In this document: piece by piece, positions 1 to 7,330 of the stretch
Layout of the letters: every line of letters starts with the position of its first letter
Numbering within the stretch: the first letter of the stretch is position 1
DNA from: an uncultured Victivallaceae bacterium
GTDB taxonomy: Bacteria; Verrucomicrobiota; Lentisphaeria; Victivallales; Victivallaceae
Direction: 5' to 3'
DNA: 46,817 bases
NCBI GenBank assembly: GCA_944389925.1
Contig: CALXOD010000031.1
Span: forward strand, 1 to 46,817
The notes under the pieces: generated by a model
What the model was told of the DNA's origin: nothing
Database searches by the model: none
Seen by the model: the letters and a program-made list of their open reading frames with translations, nothing else
Program-made: the position numbers and the translations under genes

Positions 1-96
1 GCTTTGGGTTCCACAAACACCAAAAACTTCAATACTTTTTTCCGAGACATCAAATCCCAGGTAAAGTTTTTGTTGACTGCTGCTCTCTTTGTCCAT
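1..96 (-). CDS. IS110-family transposase, N-terminal part (runs off the left edge)
   Basis: Only the first 32 codons lie in the window, read on the minus strand from an ATG at 94-96. A good ribosome binding site (AGGAGGTT) lies just upstream of it at about 101-108. The peptide contains YLGFDVSEKSIEVFGV, the typical opening of IS110-type DEDD transposases, whose first catalytic Asp lies in the G-[IF]-D-V-S-x-K/E motif (here Asp16). The rest of the gene and the element end lie outside the window. The space to the next gene is only 37 bp. That is very short for an IS110-group left end that should carry a bridge RNA, so this may be an IS1111-like element or an edge remnant. The family call rests on this short motif alone. 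Confidence 0.6.
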   Translation of the reverse strand, partial: MDKESSSQQKLYLGFDVSEKSIEVFGVCGTQS

Positions 97-133
97 GTTC
101 AACCTCCTGAATATGTTTTATTCTTAAACATGT

Positions 134-532
134 GTGAGAGTGAAGCCGAGAACGATTGTGATGGATTGCCCGGATGCGGCTTCTCTGGCTGAATTCTACT
201 CCAAACTGCTGGGATGGACAATCACCGTCAGGCAGCCGGACTGGGTTTTGATGCGGAATCCGGATGGCGGAACGGGATTTTCCTTTCAGAGCGAGCCGGG
301 GTACACGCCGCCTCGCTGGCCGGAAGATTCCATCGGACAGCAAAAGATGCTGCATGTGGATTTTGTCGTGGAGAATCTGCAGCAGGCAGTCGCCCATGCG
401 CTGACCTGCGGGGCTGTGCCGGCTCCGCAGCAGTTTCTGGAGGGCGTCGTGGTCTTTTTTGATCCGGCGGGACACCCGTTCTGCTTTTTCTGCGATCCGG
501 AATATCTTTGGAACGAGGACATGGAAAAATGA
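134..532 (+). CDS. VOC (glyoxalase/bleomycin-resistance fold) family protein
   Basis: A 132-residue protein with the single-domain vicinal-oxygen-chelate layout: an opening TIVMDCPDAASLAEFYSKLL (8-27) and a second half with HVDFVV (74-79) and a closing DPAGHPFCF (110-118). Such proteins are cytoplasmic metal-dependent or metal-free lyases, isomerases or binding proteins. The substrate cannot be told from sequence. The longest frame starts at GTG 134. A second in-frame GTG at 140 gives MKPRTIVMD, closer to the usual family start, and neither has a clear ribosome binding site. Its stop overlaps the start of the following nitrilase-type gene by 4 bp (ATGA), so the two are probably co-translated. 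It starts 37 bp from a divergent transposase start, so its native promoter may have been displaced. Confidence 0.85.
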   Translation: MRVKPRTIVMDCPDAASLAEFYSKLLGWTITVRQPDWVLMRNPDGGTGFSFQSEPGYTPPRWPEDSIGQQKMLHVDFVVENLQQAVAHALTCGAVPAPQQFLEGVVVFFDPAGHPFCFFCDPEYLWNEDMEK

Positions 533-1404
533 ATTTGAAAGTATCTCTGCTGCAGATTCTTCCGACCGCCACGGTTGCGGGAAATTTATCGAAAGGGGTT
601 CATTTCTGCCGGATGGCGAAAGCGCAGGGAGCCGATGTTGCTCTTTTCCCGTAAATGTGGAGCATCGGATACCGCATTTACGACCGTCCCCCTGAAGTAT
701 GGATCCGGGAAGCCATCCCGGAAAACGACAGATTCATAACAACATTCGGCGAACTCGCCGGAGAGCTTGAAATGGTAATCGGAATCACATTTCTGGAAGC
801 CGCGTCCGCCGAACCAAGAAATACGCTGCTCATGTTTGACCGGCATGGCGGAAAAGCCTTCTATTCCAAAGTGCACACCTGCGATTTTGATGTGGAACGG
901 CATCTGGTCCCCGGCAGCGATTTTCCGGTGGCGGAACTTGACACGGCAGCCGGCAAAGTCAAAACCGGAGCGATGATCTGTTACGACCGGGAATTTCCGG
1001 AAAGCGCAAGAATACTGATGCTGAAAGGCGCGGAGATCATTCTGGTTCCGAATGCCTGTCCCATGGAGATCAACCGGATTTTCCAGCTGAGAGTCAGGGC
1101 CTTTGAAAATATGGTCGGGATTGCAACCTGCAACTACCCCCACGGGCAGCCGGACTGCAACGGACACTCCACAGCCTTCGATGGCATTGCCTGGCGGGAA
1201 AGCGATCCCGTCTCAAGAGATATGCTGCTCGTTGAAGCAAGAGAAGCGGAAGGCATTTACACGGCGGTGTTTCCGATTGACGAACTCAGGAAATACCGCA
1301 GTACCGAATTCCATGGAAACGCCTACCGCCATCCAGGAAAATATCATGCGCTCATCTCACGGGAAATCCATGAACCGTTCCTGCGCAGGGACTACCGGGA
1401 ATGA
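529..1404 (+). pseudogene. Nitrilase/carbon-nitrogen hydrolase family gene with a stop codon at the catalytic Glu
   Basis: Reading from ATG 529 (4-bp overlap with the VOC stop) gives 41 residues ending GADVALFP, then TAA at 652-654. The same frame continues at once with ATG 655 and MWSIGY for another 249 residues. Across the stop this is the family signature A-D-x-x-x-F-P-E-x-x-x-x-G-Y with the catalytic Glu42 codon changed to TAA (GAA to TAA is one substitution). The other two catalytic residues are intact: Lys in FYSKVHTCDF (about residue 114) and Cys in GAMICYDREFPESAR (about residue 151). The whole reading is about 291 codons, normal for an amidase of this superfamily. Because ATG follows the stop directly, the second part (655-1404) could be translated by reinitiation, but it would lack the catalytic Glu. 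A nonsense pseudogene is the simplest reading. A sequencing error is possible. Confidence 0.8.
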
Positions 1405-1428
1405 CCCGCTCCGAATAAGACGGTCTTC

Positions 1429-1605
1429 TCAGCGGCAGGAAATGCGGCGGACGGCTTCGACCAGATGTTCCACATCCGCATCGGTATGTGCCGCATTCAA
1501 TGACAGCCGGATGCGGGCAGTTCCGCGCGGAACCGTCGGCGGACGGATCGCCACGCCGAGAAGGCTTTCCTCCAGAAGGCGCATGGTAAACTCCGTAGTT
1601 TGTTC
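1429..1605 (-). pseudogene. C-terminal remnant of bioF (8-amino-7-oxononanoate synthase)
   Basis: The minus strand, ending at TGA 1429-1431, encodes [16 protein letters not shown] followed by [20 protein letters not shown] and [10 protein letters not shown]. This matches the extreme C-terminus of BioF-type alpha-oxoamine synthases, where the run I-R-P-P-T-V-P-x-G-T-A-R-[IL]-R-[IL]-[ST]-L is characteristic. Only about 55 codons remain. An in-frame TGA at 1606-1608 and an unrelated Fic remnant lie upstream in the same frame, so the PLP-binding body of the enzyme is gone. No other biotin gene is in the window. It is a dead fragment, probably left by a deletion that joined two truncated genes. 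Confidence 0.7.
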
Positions 1606-1810
1606 TCAAACGTTGCCGATAGATTCCAGCCACAGGCTCGGTGGAATGATCGTGATCGGATATCCGAAGTGAAGCAGAACCAGATTCATCAACAGCAGGG
1701 CAACTCGTCCGTTACCATTTACAAATTGGATGGATAAAGACAAACTTCTGATGCGTCAGTGCTGCCAGTTCGAGAGGATGCATTCCGTTGATATTACACA
1801 AGGGAAATTG
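1606..1810 (-). pseudogene. Fic-domain protein remnant with a frameshift in the catalytic motif
   Basis: On the minus strand, NGMHPLELAALTHQKFVFIHP (about 1792-1730) is followed one frame away by VNGNGRVALLLMNLVLLHFG and YPITIIPP, then a stop at 1606-1608. Together they make the core of a Fic AMP-transferase domain, whose signature is H-P-F-x-x-G-N-G-R-x-x-R-L-L-M-N. One extra A near 1724-1727 splits HP from VNGNGR; removing it restores HPFVNGNGR. The Arg expected after the GNGR loop (GNGRxxR) reads Leu here. Both ends of the gene are missing. Fic proteins modify target proteins with AMP and often act in toxin-antitoxin pairs, but this copy is clearly not functional. Confidence 0.75.
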
Positions 1811-1894
1811 TTGCTTCGAATACAAAAAAAATAGATATAATTTGAATTTAATATAAAGCAATGATATATTATTTTTATCGAGTCAAATGTATAT

Positions 1895-1954
1895 TTAACA
1901 AGTAATCCTTACCAGCAGTTCGATCAGCGTGAATTGCTTTTGCATATTGAGCAT
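1895..1954 (-). pseudogene. Truncated type II/IV prepilin-like leader (19 codons)
   Basis: The minus strand reads MLNMQKQFTLIELLVRITC and then TAA. FTLIELLV is the canonical prepilin cleavage and methylation region (cleavage before Phe, Glu at +5). In intact genes it continues V-I-A-I-I-A-I-L-A to form the hydrophobic stalk. Here the homology breaks straight after LLV and a stop follows four codons later, so only the leader survives. An AGGA-like ribosome binding site precedes the start. Prepilins of the DUF1559/H-X9-DG type are greatly expanded in Lentisphaerota and Planctomycetes, which is one of the few lineage clues here. The flanking sequence at 1800-2100 is AT-rich with no other gene seen. 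Confidence 0.55.
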
Positions 1955-2168
1955 CCTTTCTGCCGTTACATGGGTTAAGGGCGATGACACCGTTGATCGA
2001 ATTCGCCCGGGTTCTGCCGTTTATTATAAGCGACTTTCTGAGGGGTAAAAATGGATTTTTTAAATCTTTTTTGAATTTTTGAAATATTTTTTATGCAGAC
2101 AGTAATGCATTTTTTCGTTTTCGGAGCTATGGTAAAACAAACCACAGCATTCAAACCGCCAGGCAGTC

Positions 2169-3131
2169 ATGAAGATTACCCATGCTTTCTTGAACATCCG
2201 GCACCGAGATCGGGACTATCATCTGCAGTTGGATGATTTTGGTCGGATTTCCTACGAACAATATGATCCGCAGATGCATTGCCATGCGGTCTACCATCTG
2301 ATTCTGATCAGTCGCGGCAGCTGCTATCTGGAGATCGGCTCCCGCAGCCCCATGTTGCTGGAAAGAGGGACGTTGATTTTCCTGAACCCTCTGACACCGC
2401 ACCGTTTCACTTGCCTGCCGGGGATTCCGGTAGAACATACGGCCATGCTCTGGCGTCTGGTGGATCGGCACGGCCATTCTGCAATCTTTCCCTTGCAGGA
2501 ATTGTATGGGGAAGCTCCGGCGCCGTATTTATTGCAGAAACTGCCCCGGGATTTTCTACTGAAGGTCCTGGCTTCTCATCAGGAAGTTTTGAACCATCTG
2601 CGGGGGCGGGGAACGCCGGCACGGTTGCCGATGATGCTGTATCGCTTTTGGACGGAATTATTTGAACGGCTGCTTTTTTCCGGTGAAAAGCAACCGCAGT
2701 CTCCTTATGGAGAACTGGTGGATCGGATATTGAAGCTGTTGACGGATGCCGTCGGTGATGCCGGATTCGGAAATCGGCAGCTGGCCCGGAAACTCGGATT
2801 GCATCCCAATTATCTGAATCGGCGTTTCCGGGAAGCTACCGGCAGCTCTCTGCAGGAAACCCTGCTGCAGCTGCGTTTTCGCAAAGCGCGGGAGCTGCTG
2901 ACGGACACCCGGATGCAGGTGGGGGAGATTGCGGAACAATGCGGATTTCGTGACCGTTGTTATTTTTCCCGCAGTTTTGCCGCCCGCTATGGGGTTTCTC
3001 CGCTGAAATTCAGAAAAAACACCAACTCCATGCCCGGATTTCTGAAACCCGATGATCCTTCTGATATCGGGACTCCCTACGAAGCGCAGGAATACGGCAA
3101 CAACAAAGTTTCCTGGAAGGATTTTTCCTGA
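2169..3131 (+). CDS. AraC/XylS-family transcriptional regulator
   Basis: A 320-residue protein with an N-terminal cupin-like sensor half (about 1-170; Pro/His-rich turn FLNPLTPHRF typical of AraC-type ligand pockets) and a C-terminal pair of helix-turn-helix motifs. The first HTH is NRQLARKLGLHPNYLNRRF and the second VGEIAEQCGFRDRCYFSRSF, followed by the family ending YGVSPLKFRK. About 30 residues trail the DNA-binding domain. Such proteins usually switch on nearby sugar or glycan genes on binding a metabolite. The nearest gene is the convergent secreted hydrolase, and the two share a terminator. The ligand and targets are unknown. The start ATG has only a weak AGGCAG upstream. Confidence 0.9.
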   Translation: MKITHAFLNIRHRDRDYHLQLDDFGRISYEQYDPQMHCHAVYHLILISRGSCYLEIGSRSPMLLERGTLIFLNPLTPHRFTCLPGIPVEHTAMLWRLVDRHGHSAIFPLQELYGEAPAPYLLQKLPRDFLLKVLASHQEVLNHLRGRGTPARLPMMLYRFWTELFERLLFSGEKQPQSPYGELVDRILKLLTDAVGDAGFGNRQLARKLGLHPNYLNRRFREATGSSLQETLLQLRFRKARELLTDTRMQVGEIAEQCGFRDRCYFSRSFAARYGVSPLKFRKNTNSMPGFLKPDDPSDIGTPYEAQEYGNNKVSWKDFS

Positions 3132-3174
3132 AACGGCAGCAGTGGCTTTCGCATATTGTCATTCCCTAAAAAAA

Positions 3175-3207
3175 ACGGGGAGAAAAGCGCCTGTCTTTTC
3201 TCCCCGT
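3175..3207. terminator. Bidirectional rho-independent terminator
   Basis: A 13-bp perfect stem, ACGGGGAGAAAAG pairing with CTTTTCTCCCCGT around a 7-base loop. An A-run precedes it on the plus strand (a T-run for minus transcripts) and ATTGTTT follows. It lies between the convergent AraC gene and the hydrolase and can end both transcripts. Confidence 0.85.
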
Positions 3208-3263
3208 ATTGTTTGACTATACCATCCACTCCGCTGTTGCGGGGCAAACGGAATCAGCTTCTT

Positions 3264-4133
3264 TTAGTCCTGCTGAGCCTCCGGCGTCAATTTCAAATCA
3301 CGCAGAAACTTTTCCACCGATGGCTGGCTGTCGGTATAATATTTCCCCTGATAAAAGGCCGCATGTTTGGCTCCGGGGAAGATGACCAGGTCACAACGGC
3401 AACCTTTCTCTTCCACCTGTTTTTTATACTCCTCGGCATGCTTGACGCTGAGGACGCTGTCCTTGTCGCCCAGCAGAATCAGTTGCGGCGGCATCTTTTC
3501 GTGCAGGTTATGGATCGGGGAGAATTCCTTGTAACGGTCCGGAATACGCTTGTAAATATGACGATATCCCGGAGGCGGACCGGCATCGACCACCGGACAC
3601 ATCAGAATCACTGCGGCCGGAGAAGGATCAATGGAGAGGTCGTCGTCCGCTGCATCCAGCTTCAAAACCGAAGTGGCGATCGCCAGATGCGCCCCGGCGG
3701 AACTTCCGGCAGTGATGATTCGTTTGGGATCGATGCCGAAGCGTGCGGCGTTCTTTTTAATATACCGGATGGCGCTGCGGGCATCTTCCACCGCATGGAA
3801 AACGGTATTCTGCGGTTTTTCCTTGGGACTGAGCCGGTAGGAGGCGGAAATGGCCACGTATCCCCGATCAGCGTAATCCCGGCACTGGTTGAAGAACTGG
3901 GTCGGGGCTCCACCACGCCAGCCGCCGCCATGATACATCAGCATCAGGGGGCGGGGAGCATCCGTTTTCTGATACCCCGGGGGATAAAAGACAAAGAGTT
4001 TCAATTCTTCCCCATCCGGAGCTTTTTTGTAAACGACCGTTTCATTCGGCTGGGCGATGTTTTTCGGGGGGGCCGCCATGAGCGTCCACGATAACGCTGC
4101 GGCGCAGAGAATGCAGAGAGTTTTCCACATCAT
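3264..4133 (-). CDS. Secreted alpha/beta-hydrolase (carboxylesterase/BD-FAE-like)
   Basis: A 289-residue protein with an N-terminal signal peptide (about 1-20, hydrophobic LCILCAAALSWTLMA). The body is an alpha/beta-hydrolase of the hormone-sensitive-lipase/BD-FAE type: oxyanion motif HGGG at 68-71, nucleophile elbow GSSAG at 143-147 (Ser145), acid Asp225 in LLGDKDSV and catalytic His257 in PGAKHAAF. The complete triad suggests an active esterase exported to periplasm or surface, perhaps removing acyl groups from plant or algal polysaccharides. The substrate is inferred from family only. An AGGAAG ribosome binding site precedes two tandem ATG codons, the first being used here. It is transcribed alone and convergent with the AraC gene, whose product may control it. 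Confidence 0.88.
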   Translation of the reverse strand: MMWKTLCILCAAALSWTLMAAPPKNIAQPNETVVYKKAPDGEELKLFVFYPPGYQKTDAPRPLMLMYHGGGWRGGAPTQFFNQCRDYADRGYVAISASYRLSPKEKPQNTVFHAVEDARSAIRYIKKNAARFGIDPKRIITAGSSAGAHLAIATSVLKLDAADDDLSIDPSPAAVILMCPVVDAGPPPGYRHIYKRIPDRYKEFSPIHNLHEKMPPQLILLGDKDSVLSVKHAEEYKKQVEEKGCRCDLVIFPGAKHAAFYQGKYYTDSQPSVEKFLRDLKLTPEAQQD

Positions 4134-4407
4134 GCTGTTGCTTCCTTAGATTTTATTGACAGGGGTTTTCATAACTGATCATCTTTCTGCCGTTCCGGCC
4201 GGCATCCAGCTTATCAGTTTTCCGCGATTTCGCCCCCTGAGCGAATCCTGTATGGCCGAGGTCACCACCCAGCGGAGAAATCACAGAAGATAGCGGTAAT
4301 ATGGCGCTTGCACATTTTTTTTGCAAGAGAAAAAGGCGCATTTTTCAACAAATATTGATCCATCTGTGATAAACTGTTTCAAAGTGAGCAATTTTGATCC
4401 ACCCGGC
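4134..4407. other. Intergenic region between the hydrolase and the rnf promoter
   Basis: No gene is supported here; the small open frames on the minus strand have no recognisable content or ribosome binding site. The region holds one 21-bp inverted repeat (listed separately) and the upstream sequences of two divergent units. Confidence 0.5.
4307..4327. promoter_or_regulatory. Palindrome CTTGCA-N9-TGCAAG, possible operator
   Basis: A perfect 6-bp inverted repeat with a 9-bp T-rich spacer lies about 175 bp upstream of the minus-strand hydrolase and about 100 bp upstream of the rnf -35 box. The symmetry fits a dimeric regulator binding site (LacI-type sites often contain TTGCAA-like halves). 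No regulator can be assigned. Confidence 0.35.
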
Positions 4408-4436
4408 TTGACAAGTGCAGCCGTGCTGATTATATT
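4408..4436 (+). promoter_or_regulatory. Sigma-70-type promoter of the rnf operon
   Basis: TTGACA at 4408-4413, a 17-bp spacer and TATATT at 4431-4436. The predicted start is near 4443, leaving a leader of about 60 nt before rnfA. This is close to the consensus, suggesting strong constitutive expression. Confidence 0.75.
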
Positions 4437-4505
4437 AAGTGTTTTATAGTGATTTTTAGACAACGGGTCTGAAGGGAGCTCCTGAAACTAAAGAAAGGGT
4501 GATGG

Positions 4506-5099
4506 ATGAGGTATCTGGAGTTGACGGTGGGCGCGGTGCTGGTATATAATTTTGTGCTGTCGCGGTTTCTGGGGATTTGTCCGTTTCTCGGTGTGTCCAA
4601 GCGGTTGGAAACCGCCATGGGGATGTCCGGAGCGGTTATTTTTGTCATGACGCTGGCTTCGGCGTTGACGGCATTGATTTATAATTATCTGCTGGTGATT
4701 CCGTTGCCCGGGGGAGTCACGGTACATCTGGAATTTCTCCAGATCATTCTTTTCATTCTGGTCATTGCGGCATTGGTGCAGGTTGTGGAGATCATGTTGC
4801 AGAAGCTCAGTCCGCCGCTGTACAAGGCGCTCGGCATCTACCTGCCGCTCATTACCACCAACTGTGCCGTACTCGGGGTCGCCGCGCTGAATGCGAAATC
4901 CGGAAACAGTGTGCTGGACGCTACGATTTTCGGTGCCTTTTCCGGGGTCGGATTCGCGTTGGCGCTGCTGCTGTTCTCGAGCCTGCGGGAACGACTGGAG
5001 CTGGCGGATATCCCCCGGCCGTTTCAGGGAACGTCGATTGCATTGATCACCGCCGGCATTCTGGCGATGGCATTCATCGGGTTCTCCGGGTTGTGCTGA
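4506..5099 (+). CDS. rnfA: Rnf electron transport complex subunit A
   Basis: A 197-residue integral membrane protein with about six transmembrane segments. The two conserved Cys regions of the RnfA/NqrE family are present: LGICPFLGVSK (Cys25) and LITTNCAVLG (Cys120). In the family these face Cys residues of the partner RnfE/NqrD and hold an intramembrane [2Fe-2S] cluster. Rnf couples ferredoxin:NAD+ electron transfer to Na+ or H+ movement across the membrane. The start at 4506 follows AAAGGG; an ATG at 4502 is out of frame. It is the first gene of a complete rnfABCDGE set with a strong promoter upstream. Confidence 0.95.
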   Translation: MRYLELTVGAVLVYNFVLSRFLGICPFLGVSKRLETAMGMSGAVIFVMTLASALTALIYNYLLVIPLPGGVTVHLEFLQIILFILVIAALVQVVEIMLQKLSPPLYKALGIYLPLITTNCAVLGVAALNAKSGNSVLDATIFGAFSGVGFALALLLFSSLRERLELADIPRPFQGTSIALITAGILAMAFIGFSGLC

Positions 5100-5138
5100 A
5101 GTTGAAATGACGTTTTTTCCATAGAGAAAGGGTAAAAC

Positions 5139-5975
5139 ATGGCACTTTTCATCGTGGCGGCGCTGGCGATGACGGTGGTGGGGCTTCTGCTCGGCTGCGT
5201 AATCGGATTGTTCGCCAAAATCTTCCGGGTCGAAACCGACCAGCGGATCGAACTTGTTACCGAACTGCTGCCGAATGCCAACTGCGGGGGGTGCGGCAAA
5301 GCCGGTTGCGCCGACTTCGCAAAATCCGTCGTCGAAGGTGAAAATCCTCCCGGCAAATGTCCGGTCAGCTCGCGGGAAGCGATCAGCGCCATCGCCAGAG
5401 CGCTCGGAATTGAGGCGGGCGGTGAATTTAAGCAGGTGGCGGTGGTCACCTGCAGCGGGGATCATTCCAAAATGAAGACGGAAGTCCGTTATAACGGCGT
5501 AACCGACTGCGTGTCCGCCTCATTGATCGCGGGCGGTCCCAAGGGATGCGCCTACGGGTGTCTGGGGATGTCCAGTTGCTCCCGTGCCTGTCCGTTCGGA
5601 GCGATTGAAATCCGTAATGGTCTGGCAGTGGTTCACTCCGACCTCTGTGTGGGATGCGGAAAGTGTGTGGCCACTTGTCCGCGCGGACTGATCAAACTGG
5701 TCCCTGCGGATGCTCCTTATCATGTATTCTGTAATTCGCCGGAAAAAGGCCCGGCCAAGAAAAAAGTCTGTGACTCCCCCTGCATCGGTTGCCGCAAATG
5801 CCTCAAGGCGATGCCGGAAAAGATGACTGTCACCGGCTTCCTCGCCAAAGTCAATTATTCCGCACCCGCTCCCACTGCCGAAGAAATTGCCGCTGCCGCC
5901 TGTCCGACTGGGTGTCTGCGCGCCGCACTTCCGGTCAAGAAGGAGCAAGAAGTTTCGGAGGTAGTCAATGGATGA
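5139..5975 (+). CDS. rnfB: Rnf electron transport complex subunit B (iron-sulfur protein)
   Basis: A 278-residue protein with one N-terminal membrane anchor (about 3-25). The 4Fe-4S domain follows with Cys49, Cys52, Cys57 and Cys74 (NCGGCGKAGCADF). Two ferredoxin-type clusters come next: Cys141/147/151 with Cys137, and Cys170/173/176/180 (CVGCGKCVATCP). A further Cys group at 211/215/218/221 is imperfect: the position of its last Cys is Met225 (CLKAMP), with later Cys255 and Cys259 in CPTGC. RnfB takes electrons from reduced ferredoxin and passes them into the membrane part. It is longer than the enterobacterial form (about 190 residues) because of the extra cluster region. GAGAAAGGG precedes the ATG, and the 3' end overlaps rnfC by 8 bp. 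Confidence 0.94.
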   Translation: MALFIVAALAMTVVGLLLGCVIGLFAKIFRVETDQRIELVTELLPNANCGGCGKAGCADFAKSVVEGENPPGKCPVSSREAISAIARALGIEAGGEFKQVAVVTCSGDHSKMKTEVRYNGVTDCVSASLIAGGPKGCAYGCLGMSSCSRACPFGAIEIRNGLAVVHSDLCVGCGKCVATCPRGLIKLVPADAPYHVFCNSPEKGPAKKKVCDSPCIGCRKCLKAMPEKMTVTGFLAKVNYSAPAPTAEEIAAAACPTGCLRAALPVKKEQEVSEVVNG

Positions 5976-7302
5976 GATGGAATTCAAGGTTGCCACATTC
6001 AAAGGCGGAGTGCATCCGTCCGGCGACGGCAAGAACCTTTCCAGTGGAGCTGCTGTCCAGACCGCACCGCTCCAGAGTGAATATCGGGTAATTATTCCCC
6101 AGAATATCGGCGCGCCCCCCAAGGTGATTGTCACGCCCGGGCAGCTGGTGAAAAAAGGCGAAAAAATCGCGGAGCCGGGCGGATTTGTTTCCGTGCCGCT
6201 GCATGCGCCGACCAGCGGTAAAGTGGAAGCGCTGGAAGACGTTCCCGGCCCGATGGGGGTATCGGTTCCGGCGGTGCGGATTTCCGCTGACGGTGAAGAC
6301 GCATGGGGAGAACTGCCGCCGCCGATGGACTGGAAGACTGCGGCGCCGGACGAACTCAAAAAACGGATTGCCGATTCCGGGATCGTCGGTATGGGAGGTG
6401 CGGCATTCCCCACGCATGTCAAGCTTTCGCCGCCCCCGGATAAGAAGATTGATTATCTGATCCTGAACGGTGCGGAGTGCGAACCCTACCTGACTGCCGA
6501 CCACCGGTTGATGCTGGAAGATCCGGAATCCGTTCTGGCCGGAGCCGCAATCTGCGGCCGGATTCTCGGAGTGAAGAACATCTATATTGGCGTTGAGGTC
6601 AACAAGACCGATGCCATTCAGGCGTTGCTGGCCAAGGCGGGAGCTTACGGAGTTCAGATCGTCGGTCTGAAGGTACGTTATCCGCAGGGGGCGGAAAAGC
6701 AGTTGATTTATGCAATCACCCGGCGGAAAGTTCCGGCAGGCGGACTGCCGATGGATGCCGGCTGTGTGGTGCAGAACGTCGGTACCGCCGCCGCCTGCGC
6801 TGCTGCCGTATTGCGCGGAGAACCGTTGATTGAGCGGATCACCACGGTTACCGGCGAGGCCATTCGTCATCCGGGCAACTGGCGTTTCCGGCTGGGGACA
6901 CCGGTTCGAACCGCGATCGAACTGGCTGGGGGCGTGACCTGCGAACCGGGCAAAGCGATTCTCGGTGGCCCCATGATGGGATTTGCGCAGAAGTCTTTTG
7001 ATGTAACGATCATGAAGAACACCTCCGGTATTTTGCTGTTGCCGCCGGAAATGGTTCGCCAGTACGAATCGACCGGTTGCATCCGCTGCGGTCGTTGTCT
7101 GTCGGCCTGCGCCATGAATCTCAATCCCGGCGCACTGGCAACTGCCATCGAAAGCGAAAAGTTCGATATCGCCGCCAACAACCACCTGATGGACTGTATT
7201 GAGTGCGGTTCCTGCGCGTATATTTGTCCGGCGCATCGTCCGCTGGTACAACACTTCCGTCGCGGCAAGGCGGAAATCCGCAAACGTGCGAAGAAAAATT
7301 AA
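5968..7302 (+). CDS. rnfC: Rnf electron transport complex subunit C (NADH/FMN and iron-sulfur protein)
   Basis: A 444-residue peripheral subunit. The N-terminal RnfC barrel-sandwich region (about 10-110) precedes the NADH/FMN-binding domain with GMGGAAFPTHVKL (141-153) and LILNGAECEPYL (165-175). An SLBB-like part follows, then two 4Fe-4S motifs: Cys371/374/377/381 (CIRCGRCLSAC) and Cys410/413/416/420 (CIECGSCAYICP). RnfC exchanges electrons with NAD(H) at the cytoplasmic face. The length is normal for the family. It overlaps rnfB by 8 bp and ends 28 bp before rnfD. Confidence 0.95.
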   Translation: MDEMEFKVATFKGGVHPSGDGKNLSSGAAVQTAPLQSEYRVIIPQNIGAPPKVIVTPGQLVKKGEKIAEPGGFVSVPLHAPTSGKVEALEDVPGPMGVSVPAVRISADGEDAWGELPPPMDWKTAAPDELKKRIADSGIVGMGGAAFPTHVKLSPPPDKKIDYLILNGAECEPYLTADHRLMLEDPESVLAGAAICGRILGVKNIYIGVEVNKTDAIQALLAKAGAYGVQIVGLKVRYPQGAEKQLIYAITRRKVPAGGLPMDAGCVVQNVGTAAACAAAVLRGEPLIERITTVTGEAIRHPGNWRFRLGTPVRTAIELAGGVTCEPGKAILGGPMMGFAQKSFDVTIMKNTSGILLLPPEMVRQYESTGCIRCGRCLSACAMNLNPGALATAIESEKFDIAANNHLMDCIECGSCAYICPAHRPLVQHFRRGKAEIRKRAKKN

Positions 7303-7330
7303 TCCCACACCAACGGAATAAAATACAAAA

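Noticed and set aside
652-654. Stop-codon reassignment to explain the nitrilase TAA
   Set aside because: The other interrupted gene has TGA, and all other genes use TAA, TGA and TAG normally as stops.
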